A stretch of 64,000 bases of DNA from Hymenochaete sp. R1 (GCA_019400425.1 JAFREE010000006.1:310001-374000); one strand, 5' to 3'; positions 12,571 through 26,554 are shown, counted from the stretch's first letter. A program made the numbers and translations. The notes: generated by a model from the letters alone, not told the origin.

Positions 12571-15500
12571 TCATTGAGCATCATCAAGAACAAGCCTCGG
12601 AACAACGTTCATCGCCATCAACTACAACACCATCGTCAGTATCACTTACTCAACAAAACAAGACCCAACCGAAAAAACCAAACTCACCTCCTGGAAAAGC
12701 AGCTTCGCCGCGTACGGAATCGTCAACTGCGCCATCTTCTTGCTGCTCTTGCAATACGGGCACCATCCATTGTAGCCCAGTAACCCGCACTCCTGGCACG
12801 CATGCACCTCGAATTTGTCCGACGAGATCATGAGGCGCTCAATGAGGAGTTGCGTCGCTCCGTAGCCGATGAGACAGTCGCGTTCCATCTCGCCGAGACG
12901 GAGACCACCTTCACGCGAGCGGCCTTCGGTGGGCTGACGCGTGAGGGTTGCGCGAGGTCCACTGAAAACGTGTCAGCATTTAACTTGGGGAGGTAGGTAG
13001 AGAGGATAGATGCGAACCGTGCTCTGGCGTGCATCTTGTCCATGACCATATGTTTGAGTTTCTACAAGCAATGGTCAGTTCAGTTTTGTAGCCCGTATAT
13101 AGAGGAGTACTTGATAATAGATGGGTCCGAAGTAGACGTAGGCTTCCAGCTGTTCTCCGGTGATACCGCTTGTAAGCATATCCTTCCCAGCGTAATTGAA
13201 GCCCTTCTCGATTAGTATTCTTGACATGTCTTCAACCTGTAATAAGCATGAATGAAAAGGCAACGTCAAATGAAACTCGACAGTGCTTTTACTTACCTTT
13301 GAACCGCCAAATGCCGTCCCATATTGAAGACTGCCATCAAGAACGCCAGCCTATGTGGTGATTATAAGCTTGTGCACTACAAAGGACATCGTTGCTCAAC
13401 TCACCTTCCCAGCGAGGAGTTCGATCATCTTTCCAACAGTCATACGTGAAGGGAAACCATGAGGGTTCATGATAGAATCTGCGCCAATACAAAATGAGAA
13501 CAACACTTAATCAAAATTGACACACTCACCAGGCGTAATTCCCTGATCATTAAACGGCATATCCTCCTGATTCACAATCAAACCACACACACCCTTCTGT
13601 CCATGGCGACTAGAGAACTTATCCCCCAGTTCCGGTCTCCTCGTCTGCCGAATCAGCACCTTGATCAACGTCTGGTCGTTCTCCGTTTCTGTAAGCATCA
13701 CTTTGTCGATGTTACCCGCAACGGGCGATTTATACGTCATGGGAGTATTCTTGTACGCGACGGAGGCAGCTTGGCCCGTGAAGGAATTGTCGTTAGCATT
13801 TGAGGGTGATTGTTTGTTGACGTAGACGTCGCCGGGATCAACGCGTTCGCCTACGCCAGCAAGACCGTCTTCTTGGATGATATCGTACTTCTTTTGTTTC
13901 TGGCCGTTTTCATCTAGTGGAGGATCGGCAAGACGGTCGTAGCTAAACAAGAGATTGACAGCCACTTCGAAACTAAATTAAAAGAGTACGTACGTTCCGT
14001 TAGGGTATTTTCGAATGAGAGTAGCGTTCTTGCGCATGACCTGGCAACGACCGTAGCCACGATCAAGACTTGCCTAACAAAAATGTCAACCATCGTAAAT
14101 AGCCTCAGAGATAGAAATTCACCTTGTTAAGAATGAGCGCGTCTTCGATATCATAACCCGAATAACTCATGACTGCAACCGTGGCATTCTGGCCTGCTGG
14201 TAGCTTATCGTATCCAACCAGCTCAATGCTCTTAGTTTTCACCATGGGCTGTTGCGGGTAGACCAATAAGTAGAGTAATGTATCGATCCGATTTAGTTGG
14301 TTGTAAGCGATGGCACCAATGGCTTGTTTACCCATAGCGCATTGGTACGTATTTCGAGGAGATTGATTATGATGGGGATAGGGGATGAGGCCAGCGACTG
14401 CACCAAGGATAGTGAAGGGTTCGATTTCGAGATGGGTGGTAGAAGGGACGATCATGGATTCATAGAGGGCGATGTGCGAGTCATTTTCTTCGTTAACGTC
14501 AAGGTATTCGACGAGACCTTGGTGGAGGAAGTCGTCGAAGGCAAGTTTCTTGTCCTTGAGTTTCTGCATTGAAATAATGTTCTGAGTTCCGAGCTTATGA
14601 CTAAAAATTACTTTACTCACCCTGATGTGGTCGGCCGTTACTTTGGGCTGCTGATTTTCAACAATGATCATAGGTCGACAAATGCGACCTCCATCAGACG
14701 CAATGTATACCGCTTTGTGATGATGGTTGATGTAGATGCTGACGAATTCGCTGAATCGACCGGCTCGACGAAGTCTACGGAAGTTGTGTACAAAGCGATT
14801 GGGAAAGCGTGTCAGTCCAATGATGGTACCGTTTACGTTGACCACGAAAGAGCTTGGTCCGTATATTTCTGCGCCTGTGGCAAGACAGATGTCTGAAGGC
14901 AAAACGAGTAAATACATATTGACTCATGTAAGGTTGCTTACCTTCTACACCCAACGTATAGACAAGTCGGATTAAAGGTTCTTCCTCCACGTCCGTCGTG
15001 ATATGCGTCATGAGAGCCAAATTCTTTACGAGCCCGCATGCTTCCCCTTCAGGAGTATCACTGGTGCACAACATCCCCCACTGACTGGGTTGCAGAGCTC
15101 GAGGACCACTAACTTTCCTCGTCTTCTCGAATTGCGATGATATCCGCGTCATCATACCTAAAGCACTGATGTAGCTCAAACGGCTAAGTACATGTGTAAC
15201 ACCAGCCCTCTCCATCTTAAAACGTTTCAAATTCCAGTTTCCTGTGGAAATTGCGCGCACAAACCCAGCGGTAATGTGATCACCTTGGAACTGCATGGTG
15301 TTGAACGCGTCGAACTCCGTTGTCCGCGAAGGCTTTTTCAGCACCTTATCGATGGAGGACTTTAAGTTTGTATTGAACGTTTTGAAAAGGTCTTCGAAAA
15401 GGAGAGCGAGGAGCTGGCCAGCAAGCTCGAGACGCTTATTTCCAACATAGTCACGGTCATCGACCATAGATTCATCATCGATGCACATGAGAACTCGCCG

Positions 15501-16651
15501 CGTCATCGTAGCAACGAAGATGGCCTTGGGACGAAAATCCATATTGTGAACGGGAACGTGTGCAAGAACGACGGTTGCGAGAGCCTCGAGAGCTTCTTCC
15601 CATACGGGTCGGCGAGGTCCAACTGTTTTCCTATTAATCTTTACTCTGCCACCGATGTATTCGAGAGCTTGATGACGAGTGAAGACACCCAGTTTTGCGG
15701 CTTCTTCTAGGTTTAGGGAAAATGTGGACTTGTACGCTTCCGAGTTACCAGCCGTCAAAAGAAGTATCTCTTTGTCAGCTTGTAGTCCAAGACCCTTGAG
15801 GGCAATAACTATAGGAATATCCTCGTGGAAGCAGTTGTGCCGAAGATAAAGCCTCTCCTTCTTGGTCACGACATACGTCTTTGACTTCAGTCCACCGTGA
15901 GTAGAGCTTGGTATTTTATTAGTCCCAAGACGTATAGAATTTTAATGTCACTCACGATGTACATGAAGCTTGAACGATGCCCTTCACCGGGTCGTTCTCG
16001 ACGATTATCCTATTCTTGCTCAGCTGCTCCTGCACTAAAATGACCTTCTCCGTCCCTTTCACCACAAAATACCCTCCGGGGTCCAACGGGCATTCTGCCA
16101 TTCTAGCCAATTGGGCTTCACTTTTTCCGGTGAGAATACATTTATTGCTGCGCAGCATTATTGGTATCCGGCCGATGTTCACATTCTTCCTCAACACGAC
16201 TTGCTTTCCTCGAGTGTACTGGATAGTGACGAGAATAGGAGCGCTGTACGTCGTATCTCGGAGACGGCATTCGTGAGGGGTAACACTTCTATCGACTGCA
16301 TCGTGATCCGTTCGGTCTGGAAATCCGACTTGAATTTCCTTGTATTTCAGCCAAAACTTGGGATCGACATCCGAGGTAACTTTGTTGTTAGCGTTGACAA
16401 TATTCTTGATATCAACGTCGACAAAATAATTGAATGAGTCAAGATGCTGTTTGACGAGACCTTTGACTTTCAGAAAAGCTGGAAGGAGAAGCCATTTGTC
16501 CTGGTTTTCTGTCAAAGAAACGGACTAAAGAAAACTCGAAGAACTGTACCTCTACGCTTTTGATTGGGTCCGTGAGGCCAAGTCCCCGCCAATTCGTGCC
16601 ATGGTCCCAATCTTCATCAAATTGATTGGGCTCCTCTACGACAACGCCCAT
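12571..16651 (-). CDS. RPC2: DNA-directed RNA polymerase III second-largest subunit
   Basis: Catalytic beta-like subunit of Pol III, which makes tRNA, 5S rRNA and other small RNAs. It is recognised as Pol III rather than Pol I or II by [40 protein letters not shown] and [20 protein letters not shown]. The core is complete: [98 protein letters not shown] and KMHARAR. The C-terminal zinc module is [20 protein letters not shown], then [11 protein letters not shown] and a last exon [15 protein letters not shown] with a stop at 12571-12573. The start [10 protein letters not shown] at 16651 is the only good N-terminus seen. The exon 1/exon 2 junction near 16505-16560 is awkward (see findings). Confidence 0.95.
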
Positions 16652-16990
16652 ATTATAATCCTTGGGCTGTCACTAGGAAACAAGAATGTCTTAGCATAGT
16701 TGGACAGAAATGAAGAGAAGAATACCGACCGAGTCAGCTCTATCTGTCGACAGAGTCGACCGTCAAAACTGTGGGTATCGATCACGTGGATTTTAGTGGA
16801 CAAGTTCGGACCGTTTACTCCGTAACTCCGTCCATTCGCTCGGCGTCGAGCCGCTTCGGGTTCAGCAGCTCGTATGCATGAGTCGGTTCTTGTTCAGCGA
16901 CCACCACAACTCTTTTCCCTGAACGTTAATAACGTCTCTCGATCACACTGCTGCTCCTGGATATCCCTGTTCAAATCGCTCTCATGCGCC
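16652..16990. promoter_or_regulatory. Divergent promoter region, RPC2 / SNF2 helicase
   Basis: 339 bp separate the two divergent start codons, so both promoters and 5' UTRs must lie here. No specific element recognised. Confidence 0.5.
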
Positions 16991-19900
16991 ATGGGTAAGA
17001 CTTGCAAGAGACACGGTATTCTGACCAGCCACTCACGACTTACTTTTAGAGAATGAGGATTCTGACCCAGAATTCGTGAACAACGCCCCGTATACCTACG
17101 AAAATAAACGGAAGGCGACGAGGAATCCTGGAAATATTTCAAAGCGTGCTCGCATGAATGAGAAAGTTGACGCCAGTGAACTTCTTCGAGGCAAACCGTA
17201 TTTTCGTTCTGCAGTAGAAGACCCCAACGTTAACCGGAGTGTTCTCTCGCAAGTTTTCGGTACCCGTAAGAGTTTTTCTCAAACTCGCTCGCTGGTCTTT
17301 CTTAACGAGACACAACACGTTAGTCCTAGCTTCATCCAGACTCAACGCCGAGGAGACCGCATCAGACGAGGCGGAGGAACCCGAAACGGACGAAAATTAT
17401 GAAGATTCTGAGTCTGGAGAGAGCCTCGAAGTAGTCAAACGTGAGCCTACGAAGCGGAATATGGCATTACGTCGTGCAGAAGGTGCGTCAACGTTTGTGT
17501 CCGTGGTTTTATGTCGCTAACGACATCATTCTTCAAGAATCTGTCACGGAATCTGATACCGAAGAAGACGAGGATGAGTTAGAAACTTTTGACGGGCCCA
17601 ACGGGCTCGAAAATACGCACAAAATACCTCCCAGAATATTCCGTGATGTGGAACGATTGTCCTCAGATTCTAAAACCGAGTCGGACGATGACTATGAATT
17701 CGATGACCCCTTTGTTAGTTGAAACCATCAAACGTTCCGAACGACGACTTATATCTCTGCTGTAGAACCTATGCCCTCGGCCGTCATTCTCTAGAGACTT
17801 TGAGAAGGAAGCAAGTCCTCTCATCCTCGAAGAGACGCCTCTTGTCCAAGTCCCGGTGCACATTAACGCTTTTCTGAGAGAATATCAACGTGACGGCATT
17901 CGCTTCTTTCACAAGCTCTTCAAGGAAGGGCGGGGTGGAGTGCTTGGTGACGATATGGGCCTAGGCAAAACCGTTCAAGTCATCGCTTTTCTTTCCGCCA
18001 TAATGCAGAAGCAGAACGACAAACGCGACCTCTACCGCCGGCGGAAACACGTCTCTGCCCTGCAAGACGGTGCTGAATGGAGAAAATACAAACGTCTACC
18101 ACCAGCAAATGCAACATGGCCGACAGCATTGATCATCGCGCCTAGCACTGTGGTACATAATTGGGAAAGAGAAATTGAAACCGTGAGTAGCTGATGAGTA
18201 TCGTCTGATACTTGAGGCTGACCGTTGCAATCGTCTCACCTAGTGGGGTTACTTTGAAGTTGGGATTTATACAGGAGCACCGGAATACCGGTTACCCATC
18301 TTGAATGACTTTAAATTAGGCCGTCTCGACATACGTACGTATTTTTATAATATACTACTCCTGGAGTCGAGTCTCTTATTAACGACGGCTATGGCTCAGT
18401 GGTAACGTCTTTCGACACAGCCCGAGGCGACATAGACCTTCTCTGTGATCTGCCCTTCTCTGTCATCTTCGTTGATGAAGCACATAAGATCAAGAACCCG
18501 GCGTCTAAAATTTCTCTAGCCTTCAACCGATTCGCTTGCGAGATACGGTATGGTTTGACGGGTACGGCTATTCAGAATGCGTATGAGGAACTGTATACGC
18601 TCCTCGATTGGAGCAACCCAGGGCGTATCGGGACATTGAGGGAATGGAAAACCCATATCTCCAAACCGTTGGCAGTAGGTCAGAGTGCAAAAGCCAATGA
18701 AAAGGAGAGGGCCTACGCGAAAGTGTGTTGTGTCACTACCCGTGAAGTATATGTCTCACAATTTGCTTTCAAGTGTGTTGCTTCTCTGCTCGTGAATCAA
18801 ATATTACCCGAGTTTTTCCTCCGAAGGACGAAGGATCTTATCCGTGATCAAGTCTGTCCAATCAAGTTGTATGCATCCTCTTTTCCACTTATTGACGTTG
18901 GATTAGCTCCCTCAAAAAATCGACGAGGTCGTGTTCTGTCCACTCACTGAGATGCAAATTGAGGTCTATAAGCGCATACTTAGGCATAGGGATGAAAGGT
19001 TAAAGATAAACGGACCGGGGAAGAATCCCTTACCTGTACCTTGTGATTGTGGCTCCGGTTTGAGGTTTGGGTTCATAGTAATTCTATATTACTGGACGCT
19101 AACGTTTTGGCGACGACAGCCGGATTGCATGTTGCCATGTTATGGACTCAACGCATTTCTTCACTTATTTAGCAATCCTTCTCAAAATCTCCAACCACCT
19201 GGCTCTGATTCTCCCATGTATGTATCTATTGCTTCTCATACACGGTACAACACCTTTTTGACACCTTCCAACTAGCACCAACTGATACGAAGGAGCAGGT
19301 ACGAAGCACTTTCTAAAAGAAAGGCGCTGGACTATGGCTGAGCATATACATTAGACAAAGCGAAACAGAGAAATATCAAGGATTGCTTTCAAGGGGAGCA
19401 TACCCAGATACGGAGAACTCACCCTTCAATCGCGGTTTTGTGGCAAATGGGAGGTTGGTGCCATGGTGACTTCGACGATTTGGGTTCTTACTTTTGTGTA
19501 CTCCAGGCGCTGAGTTCGTTGCTCCGCGAATGGCGAAGCGATCCGACAACGAAGGTTTTGATCTTCACCAAATCCGTAAAACTACTGGATATGCTGGATT
19601 TCTACTTGCGGGACAGCGGTAAGTAAACACTTTGAAGTTGGAAGTGCCTGTATTCACTCAGAACCAGGACATAGCTTCTGTCGACTAGATGGTTCCACAA
19701 AGCAAAGTGAACGTGAGTTCAAAATGAAGTGATTCGCTCAAGCCGTCGCTCGAAATTGACTGTATCTATCAAGGTATGCCGTTAATTGACAAATTCAATA
19801 ATGATCCGGAAGTCTACATTTTTCTTATCTCAACAATGGCTGGCGGAACCGGTTTAAACTTGACAAGTGCAAATAAAGTCGTCATATTTGGTATGTCAGA

Positions 19901-21303
19901 CCTTCACGTTTGCCTCTTCTGAAATTCTGACGCGCGACACAGATCCAAACTGGAGTGCGTACCATCGTTGACGCTGGAATGAAAATTTATTGACAGGACA
20001 CTAGATCCGGCTCATGATTTGCAAGCTATGGATCGGGCATACCGATTCGGGCAGACCCGCGACGTACACGTCTACCGTCTTCTTGGAGCAGGCTCTATTG
20101 AAGAAATGATCTACGCTCGGCAAGTATACAAACAGCAGCAAATGAAGATTGGTTACGAAGCTAGCCACCAGACTCGGTGAGCTCTGCCACGACGCATATT
20201 GGTTAATCCGAACTAACAAATGTATTTAAAGGTATTTCGAAGGGGTACAAGGAGACACCAAGAGGCGAGGTGAACTATTCGGCGCTGAGAATCTATTCAA
20301 GTTGCGGGAGAATACTCTTGCGACGAAGATGGCTGTGCGTTATTGTTTACTTTACTTATCATCTTCGCCCCTGTAACCTTTTGTTATCTGTCCGCTTAGA
20401 TTGAAAGGGCCCATCTTGCTGAATTTGACTGGGCCCTGGCGCATATGAAAGGCGTCAAGTCTGAAAGCGGGAAGAAGACCCTGGGGCGTCAGATTGAAAC
20501 GGAGGAAAAGCCACAAGGAGCTGAATACGTGAGTTTTTAAATGCTTCTGAAACCAGCGTCATCTTAACAGGCTATGTCGTCCAGGCTGAGCTTCAAGGTT
20601 TGGCAGCGCTCCTTCTCGACGATGGTGAGGTCTCCGTTGCCAGACTTAATTTCATAATCTTTCTTATTGTAAACAGAGGTGCCGTCGACTCAGCGACGTG
20701 ATGCGGCGGATGAGATTCAGAGCATCCTAGGTAACGTGAAGTATACTCACCAGAACGACGAGCTGCTTCGTCCCAGTCGGGTCGAGGAGGCTTCTTTAGC
20801 CGAGTCTCTAAAGGTATGTATCACGAACCAATTTCATGATTGCTCCTAATAAGATAATCAAATATCCATAGAAACTACGGGAAATCAAACCCGAGCTGAA
20901 GAGACCTCGCAGGACTAGAATCAAACGCGAGAAGAAACCACCCCCACCGAAAGAAGAGTCAGAAGCGGAGAAAGAGAAGGAGAAGGACGCAGAATGGCCT
21001 CCTCGACGATCTCACCACCAGCCCGTCCTATCACCAATGGCCAAGTACGATGATCCATTATTATTTATGTAGAGTACCTGACCATGCATTTGATAGGCTA
21101 AGAGCAAGGCAGAAAGCGCTCCTCGAGACGGGTATAATAACGAGTGCAGACGACTTGCCAGCCTTCGCTGCTAAATTGTACGTTTCCGCCGCTTCCCTTC
21201 ACAACTAGAATGATTAACTAACGGACGCAATAGTGGTACCATGTCCGTCGAGGAACAGATGGAGGTTCTCGGCAAGTTAGATCGGCATGCTAGGCTGAGG
21301 TGA
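16991..21303 (+). CDS. SNF2-family DNA-dependent ATPase, ERCC6L2/Rad26-like
   Basis: Nuclear DNA translocase of the CSB/ERCC6L2 branch, expected in DNA repair. Exon 1 is only four bases: ATGG at 16991-16994, then a GT-AG intron, giving [21 protein letters not shown] long acidic, low-complexity N-terminus follows. The helicase core has [17 protein letters not shown], Walker A in [37 protein letters not shown], the DEAH box in [96 protein letters not shown] and [20 protein letters not shown]. The tail is basic and ends [20 protein letters not shown] with a stop at 21301-21303. The FCGKW context and the tail favour ERCC6L2-like over true Rad26. Introns are numerous and all joins examined keep frame. 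Confidence 0.9.
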
Positions 21304-21761
21304 ACGCTACGCTCCTCTGCCTAATCCCAGCATCAAAATCACCTCACCTTCGCAATCTATTAACTTCATGCGATATTTCTGCATTATCATTATCCTTATT
21401 GATCAATTATCCGTTCATTTCCCACCCAATCTATATCTCTTACTTGTCATGGTGTATGCTGCATGATAGGAATGGTCATCTTGTAATACGGTAAATTAAC
21501 AACATTAGGCATAATGCTACAGACCAATATATCTGTACAACACGGTTCGAATGTATCGAGAAACAAACAATAAGAATGAAGATAGCGATAATAAAAAGGG
21601 AGGGAACATAAACGGCAATACTTGTTGGTTATCAAAAGGTATCCAGATCCTCGATTAAACTAGCACACTGAGTGCTCCGTGGTATAAGCTTGCACTGGAA
21701 GGGAACAGGCCGGCTAAATTGAATAAATAACCAATTCAGTCAACAATGGGAAATTAAGGGG
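21304..21761. other. Convergent 3' region between SNF2 helicase and P450
   Basis: 458 bp between two convergent stop codons, AT-rich, holding both 3' UTRs. No gene seen. Confidence 0.4.
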
Positions 21762-24110
21762 TTAAAATGAAAGCTCGCACCTCACTGAGTGCGTTTCAAA
21801 GTCGACCACCGGTCGGATTTCTCTACCGGTTAAAGGGTCTACGCAACACTGAATGTCGAATACTGCGAGAATGTTGGCCATGAAAAACCATAGGTTGGCG
21901 TCTGCGAAGTAACGACCGGGACATATTCTGAACAAAAGAAAAGAGGAAGAGGGGGGGGGGGGGGAGTAGATGGAGTAAAGCGTTAGTAGGAAGCCCGCCT
22001 AACCTAACGCACGAGTAAAAAGGAGACGAACGGACCTCCTGCCAAAACCGAACACAATACAACTCGGATCATCGGGGACCGGAAAGTTCATACTGGAGTT
22101 CAGTTCATGTACCTGGGCCTGGTCGTTTCCTCCGCCTCCCTTATGTCTGAACTTATCGAGGAAACGATCTGGGTTGAACTCGTCGGGCTTGGGAAAATGA
22201 CGCGGATCCCGCATCATGTACCTGTACGAAACGGAAGCAGATTAAACACCGTGTTCATTTTCTTTTTTCATTTCCGCTTTCGAAGGGATGCATAGACAAA
22301 AGACGAAGGAAGGCAGCTCTGCGTACCATATATTTGGGATTGCTATTGTCCCAGCAGCGATAGCCTTATCTCGGTAGATTTCGGCCTCCAGAGAGCCGTG
22401 AGGTACGCCTAGTATAGGAAAGGAAACTGAGAAATGTAATAAGATGCGTATCGTGGTTGTGTACTCACCGAGAGGTAGAGGCGGATTCATTCTTGAAATA
22501 TAAAAGGTGAGCCATACCTCAGAACGACGGGACGAACGAAAAAATCACCTAAGGACCTCCTTCATGATGCAATCGACGTAAGGGATCTTAGGCCTATCAT
22601 ACAGGTCAGGCAGACGGTCAACCCCGATGACACTCTGAATTTCCGCGTGTGCCTTTGCTGATATCTCAGGATGAAGAGCCATGAACAGCAAGAAGGTTTC
22701 GAATGTCATTTCCGTCTACAAAAAGAAGTTAATTGAAATAAATCTCGGAAACTCGGGTCGGGCGCGGACTCTTACAGATTCGACACCACCTACAAAAATA
22801 CACCGCGAGTCAGCCGAGTTCGATTGCATAACTGAATATCAGAAAGGACTTACCGATGTATACGACTGCTGCTGCATTCTTCATGTTGAGTTCATACTCC
22901 GGATCTCGTTGTCCCAGTTCGTCATAATGATCCAACAGGTTTGACATCAACGAGAACGTCGTTCCGGCCTTGCCTGCTGCCTGTAGATAGAAGATAAATT
23001 GAAGTTATTTTTATGCACCGAAGGGTAAGGTGATACTTACCCTTTTCCTTCGAATCTTTTCGTAAGGACCATTAAGCAGTTCCTCCGCTCTTTTCCTCCG
23101 CTCCAGCGCTCGTCGTTTGAACCCAGCGCCCGGGAACCATAATGGAATGTTCTTTACTAAAAGAATATATTCCAAAGAATTTGAAATTGGACATCGAGGC
23201 CTTGTAAAACGAGAGGGATCGACGCTTACGGCAAGGAAGCATGTCACTAAAATGGAACCCCGGCACGGCTTCGGCAACAGAATCTTGTACCACCCGAGAC
23301 GCAAGCTTCGAGTATTCGTCCTCCTCGTCAAATACCCCATGGCCATACGTCGCCTTGATCACCGTTTCTGTCACATATCTAATCCAAAACTTCAGTCATG
23401 CGTGACATCGACACGGAAATTGGCATCAGAAGCACATACTTGTCAATAGCCGTCTTATAGGCAGTCGGAGATGCCAACAGTGTCTTGAGTGCACGCTGTG
23501 CTTCCCCCATCTGCATATTTCGGAACTGATGTACAGACTGCGCGTTGAACGTGTGCTGTATCATGCGCCGCTGCGTCCGGACTCGGTCGCCAAAAGGTAA
23601 AAAGACGAGCGCGTTTTCCAATCCTTGACTAAAATCGTTATTAGGTATACCCTCAGCCGTCAATCATCGCTTCCTGACGGCAATGAGTGAGTGTGGCTCA
23701 CAGTTCACCGACGAGCACGGCTTTGGCTCTGCTCACAAAGTTGGCACCACGTTTATCGAGCAAGTCTCTCGCGGCTTCGAAGGAATTGAGTATAACCATT
23801 GTTCGTCCGAATATTTGGATACGAATGATGTCGCCTTTCAAATCAAGTTTAGCAATAGTTGAGATTACTCTAAGCTGTACAACTCACCAAACGTTCTACC
23901 CCATTCAGAAAAAACCTTCCCATGATGATCATTGGGCATTATTGTAGCATGTCCTAGGAAAGGGATGGATGGGGGACCTGGAAAGTGCGGGTAGGTAGGC
24001 TTCCATAGCGCCATACGGATGAAAAGGAACAGGAAGAGAGCAGCCAGAGGTGCACAGAAGGTTACCCACGTCGGCCAAGCAGGCAACAAAGGCGTAACCA
24101 TGAATACCAT
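21762..24110 (-). CDS. Membrane-anchored cytochrome P450 monooxygenase
   Basis: Haem-thiolate monooxygenase, probably on the ER. The N-terminus MVFMVTPLLPAW starts a hydrophobic anchor (about residues 10-35, ending LFLFLFIRMALW) followed by the proline-rich hinge HFPGPPSIPFLGHA. Later exons give LVFLPFGDRVRTQRRMIQHT (helix C), VTETVIKATYGHG, the I-helix remnant GGVES/TEMTF, the ExxR motif in IMKEVLRMNPPLPLG, NIWYMMRDPRHFPKPDEFNP with PDRF, and the haem loop FGFGRRICPGRYFADANLW with the axial Cys. An intron with a 14-nt G/C run (21951-21964) splits the haem loop after FGRR. The protein ends DFETHSVRCELSF, stop at 21762-21764. Family and substrate cannot be named. Start 24110 is preferred because it gives a clean anchor; 24101 is an alternative. 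Confidence 0.9.
21951..21964. repeat. Homopolymer run of 14 G (C on coding strand)
   Basis: Fourteen consecutive G bases inside the intron that interrupts the P450 haem-binding loop. On the coding strand it is a C-run just upstream of the splice acceptor, in the polypyrimidine position. Confidence 0.9.
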
Positions 24111-25782
24111 GCTTCGAGAGCAAAACGTGAAGAGGGGTAGGGGTATGACTTCAATAAATTTGGCATATGACGACTTCACTCTTTATATCATGCGGGCGAA
24201 TCGAAGGTATGAAGGTGCCTCGGACGACAAAAAAGATGAAGGATGCTAAAAATGTTAAATTAATGGAGATATACCGAAGGACAGGAGAAAGAGGACAAAC
24301 GATGGACGATTGCGGTGTGACCGGATTGCCGTCTGTAGTATTAATATTCTGTTCATACTTCCTAAACGACAAAAGAGCACCGCGACATGTGCTGTCGCCA
24401 CTGCCGCCACCTGGGTTGTAAAGCGCGGGTTGTGACATATATATGCGTAAACATAGCATGGGGCCTTCGGACATGGGCCTCGGTTAGCTTCTTGCTTCTT
24501 TGTCCTCACGATCGGATCCGAACCTCCCTTCCCGTCCTTCTGTTTGCATTAGTCAAGCAGACCAGAGAAGAAAATAGACGAAGACATACGTCAATCGATT
24601 AGTCAAACACTCGAATGAGGGCCACAGCATCTACAGAAGTCATTCTGTATCATATAATGCTGCTATGCGTCGGCAGCGTCTCCAGTGGAAGTTCGATGAA
24701 AGGCGAAACTCGAAAGGCTAAAACCGAAATGAGCACCGCCCTTCATTCTCTGCAACCCCTGGTGCGGTGTTCTCTTTGATGATATGATATTGGAAAGAAG
24801 GTCGAACAAGAGCAACCCCTGGTCCCGCGCACACCTCGAGGTTCCCCGGTCGGACCGCACTTCTAGTAACGTGTTTTGCTGCTGGACAAGAACTCCGGCA
24901 GTCATACCATCCTACCAAGGGCCACCATCATGGGCAGCACCGGGCGTTGGCTAACTGAAGTAGACTTCTCGCACGCACAATAGATCTTTTCATCGATACC
25001 CGAGTGCTTGCTCTATCCTGATCCCAGGAATCGATGCCCAACACATTGAGTGTCGTGTCTGTGTCGCCCATCGTCGATGCCAGATGAGATATGATGCATA
25101 GACGATAGTACCCGTTATATTGATAGTGCAATAACGACTATGATGCAGCTGACTCCGCCGAGGTCGTGCTCGTTAAAAAAAGAACAAACCCAGACCGATA
25201 GTGGACGTAAACGTTGAACTACAAACTAACTGAGGCTAACAACAATGGATTTCCGAGCGCGAGTTACCCGGCCCGGGCCGAAGGCAAGTTGCCCGCGCGT
25301 CGGCCACTGGCAGTCCCCATCTCAGAATCCTTCCACTTCGACTTCAAGGCAACCTGAACTTCCTGAGTGGGTTTTTTTTTTCATTTTCGTAGGCTAGAAG
25401 GACAGACAAAAAAAGAAATGACTCGCTCACAGCAGCGACTCTGCTTCTGCTTCCGAGTCCTTCCCACTGGCACAAGTGACATACATGCATATGAGGTTTC
25501 CCAAAGTTCCCTCCGCAGCCAGGACTTGCGACTGATTCAGTAGTTGGTAGTTAGCATAAGCGCATCTCAATCGAACGCATGCCCATGCACGGACACACGA
25601 CACCAAGAGAAACTCGAAGCCCACGGACGTTGGTACGTCCAGGGCTCGGAGCAAACATTCCTAAACCCGGCACTGGCACCCCAACGATCATCTTCATCGA
25701 GTCTGTCTCCTCTCGTCTATTCATGGATGCCACGGATGCCGAGATTCCCAAATATACGCGTTTGGACATCAATTTCTGCGTT

Positions 25783-25803
25783 CCAGTGTCCAGTGTCCAG
25801 TGT
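25783..25803. repeat. Three tandem copies of CCAGTGT
   Basis: Perfect 7-bp unit repeated three times in intergenic DNA. No function inferred. Confidence 0.85.
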
Positions 25804-25847
25804 CATGGACTCAACGATGCAAACCGGTAAATGGTATACCAAAGGGC

Positions 25848-25865
25848 GATATCGATATCGATATC
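25848..25865. repeat. Three tandem copies of GATATC
   Basis: Perfect palindromic hexamer repeated three times, 44 bp after the CCAGTGT repeat. Probably simple-sequence slippage. Confidence 0.85.
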
Positions 25866-26423
25866 AATCGAGACTCGGAGGACCTCGCTCGCGATTTCCA
25901 ACTTGAATCAATCTCTTCATTATAAGCTATTTAAAACGGGTTTATGCCGGTGGGTGATAGATGAATGATTGGACATGGATATTAATAGTGCAGTCAACGA
26001 AAACGAAGGATGGGGCTTGACCTCCGAGGCTCCGCCGGCCGTTTGATGAAGAGATGAGGGATCGGATTGGATTCCGGGAAGGAGTTACTGAGTTACGGCA
26101 CGGTAGGGCTACGGAAGTGGATTGCGAATCTCGGGACGCGAAGGGCGTTGCGCGGGAGGTGAGATGCACGGATATTGACGGCTTTCGGCTATTATAATTT
26201 ATATTATAACATCCCGGTGAAGGAAAGCTCGCTTTCCGAGGTCGAGAGACCTCAATCTCGACCTCTGCTCAAACTAGTCTTGCAAGAATTCGGTTACCAG
26301 TGCATATTTTCGCTAAGACTTATTCTTTTTTGCCATCTCGAACGTCTACGTTCATCCACATCCCATCCATTCATACACATGGTCTAGAAAAAGTCCATTT
26401 ATACATCCAATTGTAAAGGAAAC

Positions 26424-26448
26424 AGAGAGAGAGAGAGAGAGAGAGAGA
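26424..26448. repeat. AG dinucleotide microsatellite
   Basis: About twelve AG units, in the 3' flank of the velvet gene. Confidence 0.9.
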
Positions 26449-26532
26449 AGAACACTACGGCCGGGACACGAACAAGAAAATACGACGAACAACCACGAAC
26501 CCCGAGCCGGGCTCTCAAGACTCCGTCGTTCA

Positions 26533-26554
26533 TTTCTTTCTTTCTTTCTTTCTT
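26533..26554. repeat. TTTC tetranucleotide microsatellite
   Basis: About five TTTC units in a pyrimidine-rich tract, 85 bp from the AG repeat. Confidence 0.85.

Noticed and set aside
12571..16651. First read as RNA polymerase II subunit RPB2
   Set aside because: The N-terminal [17 protein letters not shown] block and the C-terminal zinc module match the Pol III subunit instead.
25783..25865. Short tandem repeats considered as a possible CRISPR-like array
   Set aside because: Units of 6-7 bp without spacers in a eukaryotic genome; simple repeats only.
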